Shown here: piece after piece, positions 1 to 5,965 of the stretch
Numbering within the stretch: position 1 is the stretch's first letter
How the letters are laid out: every line of letters starts with the position of its first letter
From: a virus
IMG/VR virus record: IMGVR_UViG_3300015372_000199
Coordinates: 1-22,883 of that record
Length of the DNA stretch: 22,883 nt
Reading direction: 5' to 3' (one strand)
Notes under the pieces: generated by a model
Databases searched by the model: none
The model's input: only the letters and a program-made list of their open reading frames with translations
Told to the model about the DNA's origin: nothing
Made by a program: the position numbers and the translations under genes

Positions 1-1
1 C

Positions 2-682
2 AAAGGCCGGCCGTTCATCTACGTGCTCGACTCACAGGACAGCCTGACCTCGGCCGCCTCCAAGAAGAAGTTCAAGCAGCAACGGAAGGCGGAGAAGGAG
101 GGTGAGGAGGCCAAGGGATCCTTCGGGGACGGGAAGGCGAAGTATCATAGCGAGCACATCCGCGAGTCCCTAGCGGGCATCCGGGACCTAGGGAGTATCC
201 TCATCATCATCGGGCAGACCCGGGACTCTCTAGGCTACGGGTTCAATCCCAAAACCCGGTCGGGCGGTCGGGCCCTACGGTTCTATGCCCACCTAGAGAT
301 CTGGTCGGCGGTCGGGAAGAAGTTGGAGAGACTCCGCCATGGCCGCAAACGGGTGGTTGGGGTACAGTGCTTGGTGGAAGTGAAGAAGAACAGGCTCACC
401 GGGAAGGTAGGGCGGGACCGTCAGGTCATCCTTCCCATCTACTACGGACTCGGCATCGACGATGTCGGGTCCTGTGTGGACTTCCTCGTGCGGGAGGGAC
501 GTTGGTCAAACGACGACGGGGTAGTTGTCGCGCGAGATTTGCGGATAAAGGGGCCCAGAGGCCGGGTTGTAGCGTATATCGAAGACAAGGGGCTGGAGAC
601 TCGCCTACGGGAAGTGGTCGGGGAGACCTGGCAACAAATTGAGGAGGAGTGCTTGGTCAAACGAAAGGCTCGTTATGCATAA
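2..682 (+). CDS. RecA/UvsX-like recombinase, 5'-truncated
   Basis: The reading frame is open from the left edge, so the start and the Walker A motif lie outside the window. The visible part begins with a Walker B strand (FIYVLDSQDS), then a charged stretch in the region of DNA-binding loop L1, then ILIIIGQTRDSLG and GGRALRFYAHLEIW. The last motif closely matches the RecA segment that follows loop L2 (GGNALKFYASVRLDI in E. coli). VEVKKNR followed by ILPIYYGLGIDDVGSCVDFLV matches the end of the RecA core. RecA-family proteins form filaments on single-stranded DNA and catalyse strand exchange, which phages use in replication and repair. The gene is first in a tightly overlapping operon with a flap exonuclease and a nuclease, which fits that role. 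The family call is secure; whether it is closer to RecA or UvsX is not decided. Confidence 0.88.
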   Translation, partial: KGRPFIYVLDSQDSLTSAASKKKFKQQRKAEKEGEEAKGSFGDGKAKYHSEHIRESLAGIRDLGSILIIIGQTRDSLGYGFNPKTRSGGRALRFYAHLEIWSAVGKKLERLRHGRKRVVGVQCLVEVKKNRLTGKVGRDRQVILPIYYGLGIDDVGSCVDFLVREGRWSNDDGVVVARDLRIKGPRGRVVAYIEDKGLETRLREVVGETWQQIEEECLVKRKARYA

Positions 683-866
683 GCGCAAAGTGATACAGGT
701 AGTTAGCAGCATCGATCCGGTGGGAAAGTATTTCATTCTCGCCGTGTGTGACGACGGGACCCTGTGGAAGTTGGATGGGTTGTATGAGGGCAGTTCAGTT
801 TGGGAACCATTTCCCGTCCCGCCTCAGGATGAATGGAGACTTCCCTCCGACTCAACCGTTGTATGA
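675..866 (+). CDS. Small protein of unknown function (63 aa)
   Basis: The ATG at 675 overlaps the recombinase stop by 8 nt and has a purine-rich GAAAGG about 6 nt upstream. An in-frame TTG at 639 is a less likely start. The product is a compact beta-type protein with a readable core FILAVCDDGTLWKLDG followed by VWEPFPVPP. That pattern (a short strand, 'DGTLW', then a Trp/Pro-rich tail) resembles small phage proteins of unknown role. No catalytic motif, signal peptide or membrane segment is visible. Its stop overlaps the next start (ATGA), so it is probably translationally coupled. The function is unknown. Confidence 0.65.
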   Translation: MHKRKVIQVVSSIDPVGKYFILAVCDDGTLWKLDGLYEGSSVWEPFPVPPQDEWRLPSDSTVV

Positions 867-1135
867 TCTGTTCACCCTTTCCAGAGTCGAACCAAGTATT
901 CAACCCGCCGCCGGACTTGGATCCTTCCCAATGCTCGGCGGCGGAGGCCTTCGTCGGAGTCATCCAACAAGGGAACCTGGACGGCCATACGTTCGTTGTC
1001 GTGGCTTGGAAGCCCACCCCGGAGGAGTTGGAGGAGCTAAACCGGGGCGGCCTCATTTACTTAAGCGTGCTCGGCGGACTCCCACCCCATTTCCTGTGCA
1101 CCGATTTCAAAACGGCTTCGTATCAAACCACATGA
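863..1135 (+). CDS. Small protein of unknown function (90 aa)
   Basis: I chose the ATG at 863 because it forms an ATGA overlap with the previous stop, the pattern used at nearly every junction in this operon. An in-frame ATG at 833 with an AGGA only 3 nt away is the alternative and would add 10 residues. The N-terminal part has CMICSPFPES-type small residues, and the middle has a strand FVVVAWKPTPEELEEL followed by GGLIYLSVLGGLPPHFLC. The Trp-x-Pro-Thr motif followed by a helix and a Gly-rich hydrophobic strand recurs in small phage proteins, but I know no function for it. No metal or nucleotide site is convincing. It ends in an ATGA overlap with the next gene. Confidence 0.65.
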   Translation: MICSPFPESNQVFNPPPDLDPSQCSAAEAFVGVIQQGNLDGHTFVVVAWKPTPEELEELNRGGLIYLSVLGGLPPHFLCTDFKTASYQTT

Positions 1136-1737
1136 GCAAACTATTACCGGAGGAGAGCGTCCGTAACCCACAAGCCGAGGAGCCGTGGAAGAGGCGGGAG
1201 GTGGATCGGATGTTGGACATGCACTTCGAGGGGGTGGATATCGTCCGGTTGGCCGCTAAGATTGGCCGTAACCCGTATGCGATCAAGAAGAAGCTCGACG
1301 AGTATGTGTACAACGAACGCAACCGGATCGTGGACTACCAACCCAAGCAACGGATCAGTCGGAAGGGGAAGCGCCTCACCGACGCCGAACGGAAGCTGAT
1401 CCGGTCCTGTATCAAACAGGGGATTGACTTGGAGCATGCCGCCCGGGTCCTCATGCGGGACTTATCGGAGATCAGCACTAAGGATCAGGAACAGGTGGTG
1501 AAGAACAAAGAGGTCGCGGCGAGCTTGGACTTGGTGTTGGCTTACCGTTACATCTATCACCAGTACAAGTTCAAGCTGATCTCCAACAAGGCCTATGACA
1601 ACATGAAGGCGGAGGAAATGGAGTATGGTGGTGGGGTCCTAGCCCTATCCACTAAGGAATGCCCGGACTATGTCAAGTCGTTGGCCCTCTACTTGGTGGG
1701 GAAACACGAGTGGACCCACGGAAAGATCAAACAATGA
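1132..1737 (+). CDS. Basic protein with probable helix-turn-helix (201 aa), unknown function
   Basis: The frame is open further upstream (to 748), but the ATG at 1132 gives an ATGA overlap with the previous stop, and the upstream part lies inside two other genes. Residues about 25-55 (MHFEGVDIVRLAAKIGRNPY, then AIKKKLDEY) look like a helix-turn-helix of the kind that recognises DNA. A second helical stretch follows (LTDAERKLIRSCIKQGIDLE, then HAARVLMRDL), which could be a second helix-turn-helix. The protein is rich in Lys and Arg. It sits directly upstream of the flap exonuclease with an ATGA junction, so a role in DNA replication, recombination or operon control is possible. This is inference, and I recognise no named family. 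Confidence 0.75.
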   Translation: MSKLLPEESVRNPQAEEPWKRREVDRMLDMHFEGVDIVRLAAKIGRNPYAIKKKLDEYVYNERNRIVDYQPKQRISRKGKRLTDAERKLIRSCIKQGIDLEHAARVLMRDLSEISTKDQEQVVKNKEVAASLDLVLAYRYIYHQYKFKLISNKAYDNMKAEEMEYGGGVLALSTKECPDYVKSLALYLVGKHEWTHGKIKQ

Positions 1738-2576
1738 AGACGTGGCTAGTATTAGATTGTCCCAACCTGTGCTTTCGGCTGTGGGGTGTCCTACGAAAGA
1801 GCGGACCGGGTTGGTATTTGAACGAGGGGCTGGTTACCTGTTTCATGCGGACGGTGACCTCCCTTCGGACGAGCTTCCAGACGGATCACTTAGCCTTTTG
1901 TTTTGACTCCCCGGTTCTCTTCCGCCGGCAAATCTTTCCTAAGTACAAAGCCTATCGCCGGGGCGAGACTGACTCGGAGGTGATCCAGGACAAGATCAGG
2001 GTGAGGAGGGTGATAGACGAACTATGGAAGCAACTAGGACGGGCCGGGTTCGTGAACGTGTTCCGGTCGCCGGGGATGGAGAGCGACGACTTGATGGCCA
2101 AGATTGCCTTCACCTACGACGGGTTGAGGGAGGGTCCCGACGGGGACGAGAAGCTGTTCCTCGTTTTGGTTTCCTCCGACAAGGACCTCTACCAATGCCT
2201 TTCCGAGCGGGTCATCCTGCACATGTCGGGCACCATGACAAAAAGGGCCTTTGAGAACCTGTATGAGATTCCGCCACGGGCCTGGGCCCGCGTGAAGGCG
2301 ATCGCCGGGTGTAAGACGGACGGGGTGCCCGGCATTCCGGGTATCGGGGAGAACACGGCATTGAAGTATATCCGGGGCCAGATCAGCTCCGGGGCCAAGC
2401 TCAACAAGATCCGTAGTCCAGAGGGTAGGAATATCATCCAACGGAATCGCCAGTTGGTGGAGCTCCCGGCCGAGGGTTGTCCAAAGATCAAGCTCTACGA
2501 TCGGGATTGGTCGGAGGACAAATGGATCCGGCTGGCCAAGAAACTAAAGATCAAGGAGGGACGGATACGGGTATGA
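1734..2576 (+). CDS. 5'-3' exonuclease / flap endonuclease (FEN/PIN family)
   Basis: This 280-residue protein is of typical length for phage T5 D15 or T4 RNase H type enzymes. In order it shows: the PIN-domain strand WLVLDCPN with Asp8; FCFDSPVLFRRQIFPKYKAY (Asp58, with Tyr71 and Arg75 in the helical arch region); GMESDDLM (Glu116, Asp118, Asp119); and LVSSDKDLYQ (Asp149, Asp151). A helix-3-turn-helix follows, AGCKTDGVPGIPGIGENTAL with Asp196. These acidic residues bind the two catalytic metal ions in the family. The enzyme removes RNA primers and 5' flaps during phage replication. It is coupled by ATGA overlaps to the helix-turn-helix protein before it and the nuclease after it. I chose the ATG at 1734 over upstream in-frame codons because it makes the overlap and begins exactly at the PIN strand. 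Confidence 0.93.
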   Translation: MKTWLVLDCPNLCFRLWGVLRKSGPGWYLNEGLVTCFMRTVTSLRTSFQTDHLAFCFDSPVLFRRQIFPKYKAYRRGETDSEVIQDKIRVRRVIDELWKQLGRAGFVNVFRSPGMESDDLMAKIAFTYDGLREGPDGDEKLFLVLVSSDKDLYQCLSERVILHMSGTMTKRAFENLYEIPPRAWARVKAIAGCKTDGVPGIPGIGENTALKYIRGQISSGAKLNKIRSPEGRNIIQRNRQLVELPAEGCPKIKLYDRDWSEDKWIRLAKKLKIKEGRIRV

Positions 2577-3181
2577 GAGCCAAAAAAGGATCCCAGTTTG
2601 AACGGAAGATCTGCCGGACACTATCCCGCTGGTGGAGCCTAGGAGGGTGGCCGGAGGAGGAAGTGAGGGACGATATCTTCTGGAGGTCATCCCAGTCCGG
2701 CGGCCGGGCAACCTGGCGGGCGAGGAAAGGATTGAAGACAGCCAACTCCTACGGGGACGTGGCGGCAATGGACCCGATCGGCCGGCCGTTGCTCAAGATG
2801 TTCACCATCGAGCTCAAGCGGGGAGACTCCCACGGTCATCCGCTCGACCTGCTCGACGCCCGGCCGACGGATACCCAACGCAAATGGGAGAAGACGTTGA
2901 AGCAAACGGTGGACTCCATGACGGATGCGGGTTCACTTGGCTGGCTCCTCATTCACCAACGGGACTTTCGGGAGTCCGTGGTTTACATCGACTGGCCGAC
3001 GGCCAAGCGGTTCAACCTCCTGAAGATCTGTCCCACCTTCGTTCTCTTCAAGGTGCGGGTGAACGAGGGGAAAGGAAAGAGGTGGTGGAGGCTCTACTAC
3101 GGGTGCCTCCGGCTCGAGGATTTTCTCCGGGTAATGAAGCCCGCGGAGATAATAGAACAAATAGAAAGGATCACAGAATGA
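2573..3181 (+). CDS. PD-(D/E)XK nuclease, possible Holliday-junction resolvase
   Basis: The 202-residue product starts with KGSQFERKICRTLSRWW, an amphipathic helix carrying Glu10, typical of the first motif of PD-(D/E)XK enzymes. Next come a Ser/Gly-rich turn (SSQSGGRATW) and the catalytic core: GDVAAM with Asp62, then MFTIELKRG with Glu80 and Lys82. The arrangement E...D...ExK is that of archaeal-type Hjc resolvases and related phage nucleases. The second half has several Trp-rich strands and no further motif. Position after a recombinase and flap exonuclease supports a recombination role, such as cutting branched DNA before packaging. A restriction or DNA-end-processing nuclease is an alternative. 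Both ends overlap neighbours by ATGA. Confidence 0.75.
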   Translation: MRAKKGSQFERKICRTLSRWWSLGGWPEEEVRDDIFWRSSQSGGRATWRARKGLKTANSYGDVAAMDPIGRPLLKMFTIELKRGDSHGHPLDLLDARPTDTQRKWEKTLKQTVDSMTDAGSLGWLLIHQRDFRESVVYIDWPTAKRFNLLKICPTFVLFKVRVNEGKGKRWWRLYYGCLRLEDFLRVMKPAEIIEQIERITE

Positions 3182-3885
3182 AAAAAACGCTAGTGTTGGT
3201 TTCCGGCGGGATGGACTCAGCGGTATTACTCCGGGAGATGCGCCAGTGCTCCGGAGTGGTCCGGGCGATCTCCTTCAACTACGGTCAGCGCCACGGGATT
3301 GAGTTGGAGTATGCCGCCCGGCATTGCACCGAGCTTGGGGTGAGGCATGAGATCGTGGAGATGTCCTTCCTCAAACACCTCCTCCCCGGCTCCTCCCAGA
3401 CTGACGCCTCTGTCCCGGTGCCGGCCGGGCACTACTCGGAGGAGTCCATGAAGGCGACGGTCGTCCCCAATCGGAATATGATCATGCTGTCGATCGCGGC
3501 CGGCCACGCCCTTGCTAACGACATCGAGTCGGTGGCCTACGCTGCGCACTACGGGGATCATGCCATCTATCCCGATTGCCGCCCGGAGTTCGTGGGCGCC
3601 CTGAACGGGGCCCTCGCCCTCTGCGACTGGAAGAAGGTCCGGGTGGAGACTCCGTTCGTGAACTTGTCGAAGGCGGACATCCTGAAGGCCGGGATCGCCT
3701 TGAAGGTGGATTGGAAGGAAACGTATTCCTGTTACACCGGGCAGACCCTCCAATGCGGACGGTGCGGGACTTGCATCGAGCGGCGGGAGGCGTTCCACTT
3801 GGCCGGGGTGGAGGATCCGACGGAATACAACCCGGCGACGGCCCCGATGCTCGGTGATTTGGTTCTTAAAGGTTTCAAACTCTAA
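3178..3885 (+). CDS. queC: 7-cyano-7-deazaguanine (preQ0) synthase
   Basis: At 235 residues the protein is close to E. coli QueC (231). The PP-loop ATP-pyrophosphatase motif LVSGGMDSAVLL lies at residues 7-18. SFNYGQRH (32-39) and VVPNRNMIMLSIAAGHA (95-111) are the characteristic QueC motifs. The zinc site is complete: Cys185, Cys193, Cys196 and Cys199. QueC converts 7-carboxy-7-deazaguanine and ammonia to preQ0 using ATP. In phages this feeds 7-deazaguanine modification of genomic DNA, which protects against restriction enzymes, or tRNA queuosine synthesis. No QueD, QueE, FolE, DpdA or transglycosylase is in the window, so the pathway must be completed outside it or by the host. The ATG overlaps the upstream stop (ATGA), making queC the last large gene of this operon. 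Confidence 0.93.
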   Translation: MKKTLVLVSGGMDSAVLLREMRQCSGVVRAISFNYGQRHGIELEYAARHCTELGVRHEIVEMSFLKHLLPGSSQTDASVPVPAGHYSEESMKATVVPNRNMIMLSIAAGHALANDIESVAYAAHYGDHAIYPDCRPEFVGALNGALALCDWKKVRVETPFVNLSKADILKAGIALKVDWKETYSCYTGQTLQCGRCGTCIERREAFHLAGVEDPTEYNPATAPMLGDLVLKGFKL

Positions 3886-3965
3886 TGCAAAAGATTCCAA
3901 AGTCTAATGCTGGAATATCATTTCCACCATTCGTGGGTGGCGCGGCGACCGGGATATCACCATAG
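3885..3965 (+). CDS. Possible 26-codon ORF overlapping the queC stop
   Basis: An ATG at 3885-3887 overlaps the queC stop (TAATG) and opens a frame of 26 codons ending at a TAG. The predicted peptide contains ISFPPFVGG followed by AATGISP. Coupled overlaps are the rule in this operon, so it could be translated by reinitiation. The peptide is short, shows no domain, and the rest of the gap is non-coding in this frame. It could equally be chance, or the remnant of a longer gene broken by the stop at 3963-3965. Confidence 0.25.
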   Translation: MQKIPKSNAGISFPPFVGGAATGISP

Positions 3966-4154
3966 GTGGGCCAGGAAAAAAAGAGCTGAAATGTCAAAAA
4001 AGATGTGGTGTTAAATCCTAGGTGGGTGATATTGGTTGCAAGTAAGGGCGGTCCGGATGGATCGTCCGAGCAGAACCGGGGCGGGTTAGTACCCGCTATA
4101 TCACGGAGAAGAGTCGCTCCGGTTCGCAAACCCGGTGGCCCTCGTAGGGTCACC
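3954..4154 (+). other. Inverted-repeat-rich leader, possible structured RNA or switch
   Basis: This lies in the 285-nt gap between queC and the gene at 4171. I see a hairpin GCGGGT(4081-4086)/ACCCGC(4091-4096) with a TAGT loop, a hairpin CGGAG(4104-4108)/CTCCG(4117-4121), and a 9-bp hairpin 4134-4142/4146-4154 (one G-T pair, loop CGT). The segment GGTGATAT (4025-4032) can pair with ATATCACC (3954-3961), and its GTGATAT part can pair with ATATCAC (4098-4104), giving two mutually exclusive folds. The last hairpin ends 16 nt before the ATG at 4171, which lacks a Shine-Dalgarno sequence. No known riboswitch consensus, including preQ1 types, was recognised. Pairing was judged by eye only. Confidence 0.4.
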
Positions 4155-4170
4155 AAGCACAAATTAGTTT

Positions 4171-5016
4171 ATGAGCAAGATGAAGAGCAAGGAAGTCCTG
4201 AAGGAAGTCCGCCGTTCCAGGGACCCGGCAGAGTTCGGCGTCCGGCTGCGGGTCGGGGACATCATCCGTATGGGAAACACCGAGCACTTCGTTTGGTTCC
4301 TAAACGATAGCCGGGCGGCGGTGATCCCGCTCCGGAACACAACGTACACCTTCAAGACATTGGAGACGGACGTAACGTTCCAGGCGGACCCGGCGAGTGT
4401 AAACATCAGTCCAAACAGCGAGGTCCCGATCCTCAAACGGCTCGGCCGGGAGGGTTTGATCGCGTTCCTCGCACAACGAACAGAAGAAAGGAAGGCAGTT
4501 ATGGCTAAGAACAAAGAAGAGAAGAACGGTAAGTCGGAGAAGGAAGAGGGCCCGAAGCTCGGCGGCCTCGGTGGATTCCTGGGGCACCCCGTCACCGGAG
4601 TGATCCGGGCCATGGGCGTGGCCGGGTGGTCCTTCAAGGAAGTCCGCTACGTGTTCGACAAAGCGAAAATCCAGGTCGCCGATAACACGATCCGGATCCA
4701 GCTACACAAGGGCAAGTCCAAAGCCCAGGAACCCGCGGACGTGAGCAAGAAAGAGCTCGCGCAGCTCCGACCGGACCCGGCCCTCTTCGCCAAGGAAGAG
4801 AAAGCCGACAAGAAGGGCAAGGGCGCCAAGGACGCGAAGGCGGCCGGGAAGTCCAAGCCCGCGAAGGCGGAAGCGGACGACGACGGGGACGACGACGAGG
4901 GTGACGAACCCGCCCCGGCGAAGAAGCCCAAGGTCAAACCCGCCGCCAAGCCTGCGAAGGAAGAGGCGGAACCCGCGGACGAGAAGGAAGAGGACGACGA
5001 AGCGGTGGAAGTGTAA
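4171..5016 (+). CDS. Lys/Asp/Glu-rich protein with a module shared with the MuF protein
   Basis: The 281-residue product has three parts. Residues 1-110 form a folded N-terminal domain (VGDIIRMGNTEHFVWFLNDS and following beta strands). Residues 139-181 form a small helical module ending in KIQVADNTIRIQLHKGK. Residues 185-281 are a low-complexity tail of Lys/Ala/Pro blocks alternating with Asp/Glu blocks. The module is about 50% identical (22 of 44 positions by my alignment) to residues 341-384 of the MuF-type head protein at 10794-13058. The ATG at 4171 has no clear Shine-Dalgarno, while an internal in-frame ATG at 4501 has a strong one. A strong terminator follows, so the gene may be its own transcript together with its leader. 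The function is unknown; a nucleic-acid-binding or structural accessory protein is possible. Confidence 0.8.
   Translation: MSKMKSKEVLKEVRRSRDPAEFGVRLRVGDIIRMGNTEHFVWFLNDSRAAVIPLRNTTYTFKTLETDVTFQADPASVNISPNSEVPILKRLGREGLIAFLAQRTEERKAVMAKNKEEKNGKSEKEEGPKLGGLGGFLGHPVTGVIRAMGVAGWSFKEVRYVFDKAKIQVADNTIRIQLHKGKSKAQEPADVSKKELAQLRPDPALFAKEEKADKKGKGAKDAKAAGKSKPAKAEADDDGDDDEGDEPAPAKKPKVKPAAKPAKEEAEPADEKEEDDEAVEV
4487..4503 (+). promoter_or_regulatory. Internal Shine-Dalgarno and in-frame ATG inside the 4171 gene
   Basis: AAAGGAAGG at 4487-4495 lies 5 nt before an in-frame ATG at 4501. That is a better initiation site than the annotated start at 4171. Translation from it would give a 171-residue protein beginning MAKNKEEK and containing only the shared helical module and charged tail. 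The sequence right after the ATG is A-rich in an otherwise GC-rich gene, as at true starts elsewhere in this phage. Confidence 0.45.
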
Positions 5017-5039
5017 AGCGCGGTTGGGCTAAAAGCAGA

Positions 5040-5075
5040 CGCCCGGTGGGAACCCTCCCGCCGGGTGTTTTTTTT
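5040..5075 (+). terminator. Rho-independent terminator
   Basis: A 12-bp stem pairs 5040-5051 with 5056-5067 (two G-T pairs, loop ACCC) and is followed directly by eight T residues (5068-5075). It lies 23 nt after the stop of the gene at 4171 and before the terminase genes. It should end transcription of the upstream unit. Confidence 0.88.
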
Positions 5076-5113
5076 GCTTTACGGGAACCCGGTGGTCCTC
5101 CATTTTGGGGATC

Positions 5114-5959
5114 ATGAAGTTCCGACATATGCAAAGCAGATTGGGGATGAGCCGCTACAACCTGGAGCGGGTCCTCGAGTACTTCTTCTGGTTATGCCAC
5201 GGGGAAAAGGAGATGACCAAGCAAGCCCAGCTCCTCGGCGTCCACCTGGATACGTTCAAGAGCTGGTGGAATACCCCGGCCTTCAAGGTGGCCCGGACCA
5301 AGGCCGAAGAGTTCGTGGCCGGCCAAGCGGAAACCTTCGGGGAGTATGTCTTCCGTCAGCTCACCCCGGAGGCGCAGAAGGTTTGGAAGCGGATCTCCAA
5401 ATGGGCGGACCCGAAGAAGAGGCAAACCCTCGAGGACCAAGCCAACGTCCACCGGGAGATGAAAGCCCTCGGCCGGAAGATCCGCCAGGAGCTCTTCATC
5501 CACGCATTGATCTACTCCAACTACAACCTGAGCGAGGCCTGCCGGATCACCGGGGTGTCCTACAACCAGCTCAACGGGTGGAGGCGGGAGGATACGGGCT
5601 TCAAGCGGTTGGTCGAAGAGGTCGAGTGGCATAAAAAGAACTTCTTCGAGCACGCTCTCATGGACTTAGTGGCCGAGCGCCATCCCACGGCCGTCCTGTT
5701 CGTCAACCGGACGATCAATGCGGACCGGGGATATAGCGAGAGGATGACCGTCAACCACACTGGGCTGGATCCTTCCTTCGGCTTGGAGGACCTCGACCTG
5801 GATCTGGAAACCCGGAAGCGGATCCTCGAGGCGATCCGGAGGAAAAAGGAGAAGGAGGCGTCTTCGTCCCCAATCATCGACGTCACCCCTCAACAGCTTA
5901 CCAACGGCGAACCGGACGGGAACGGGGAAAACGGCGAAGACAATGCGGTTAATGAGTAA
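5114..5959 (+). CDS. Terminase small subunit
   Basis: This 281-residue protein lies directly upstream of the large terminase. It has two helix-turn-helix regions. The first is QAQLLGVHLDTFKSWWNTPA (residues 37-56). The second is NLSEACRITGVSYNQLNGWR (138-157), followed by FFEHALMDLVAERHPTAVLF (178-197) and NRTINADRGYSER. The second block, with a helix-turn-helix, a long helix and an NxxxxxRGYSER-like strand, is the pattern of many phage TerS-like proteins. TerS recognises the phage packaging site and loads the large subunit. The C-terminus is acidic and Asn-rich. I chose the ATG at 5114, preceded by a GGGG; ATGs at 5129 and 5147 and a TTG at 5105 are alternatives. The call rests on helix-turn-helix content plus position. 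Confidence 0.78.
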   Translation: MKFRHMQSRLGMSRYNLERVLEYFFWLCHGEKEMTKQAQLLGVHLDTFKSWWNTPAFKVARTKAEEFVAGQAETFGEYVFRQLTPEAQKVWKRISKWADPKKRQTLEDQANVHREMKALGRKIRQELFIHALIYSNYNLSEACRITGVSYNQLNGWRREDTGFKRLVEEVEWHKKNFFEHALMDLVAERHPTAVLFVNRTINADRGYSERMTVNHTGLDPSFGLEDLDLDLETRKRILEAIRRKKEKEASSSPIIDVTPQQLTNGEPDGNGENGEDNAVNE

Positions 5960-5965
5960 AGACGA

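Noticed and set aside
748-1131. N-terminal extension of the helix-turn-helix gene
   Set aside because: It would overlap two other genes in different frames. The ATG at 1132 fits the ATGA overlap pattern and begins the folded part. Similar extensions before 1734, 2573 and 3178 were dropped for the same reason.
3226-3900. 224-codon open frame on the minus strand
   Set aside because: It is opposite queC, which has all its catalytic motifs. The minus product shows no domain.
4026-4157. tRNA-like arrangement of hairpins with GGTTCGCAAACC and a final CACCA
   Set aside because: The T-loop lacks the invariant A58 and a 5-bp stem, no anticodon arm with a 7-nt loop fits, and no acceptor stem matches the bases before CCA.
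3886-4170. Known preQ1 riboswitch downstream of queC
   Set aside because: I could not find the conserved loops of preQ1-I, II or III, and the element is after rather than before queC.
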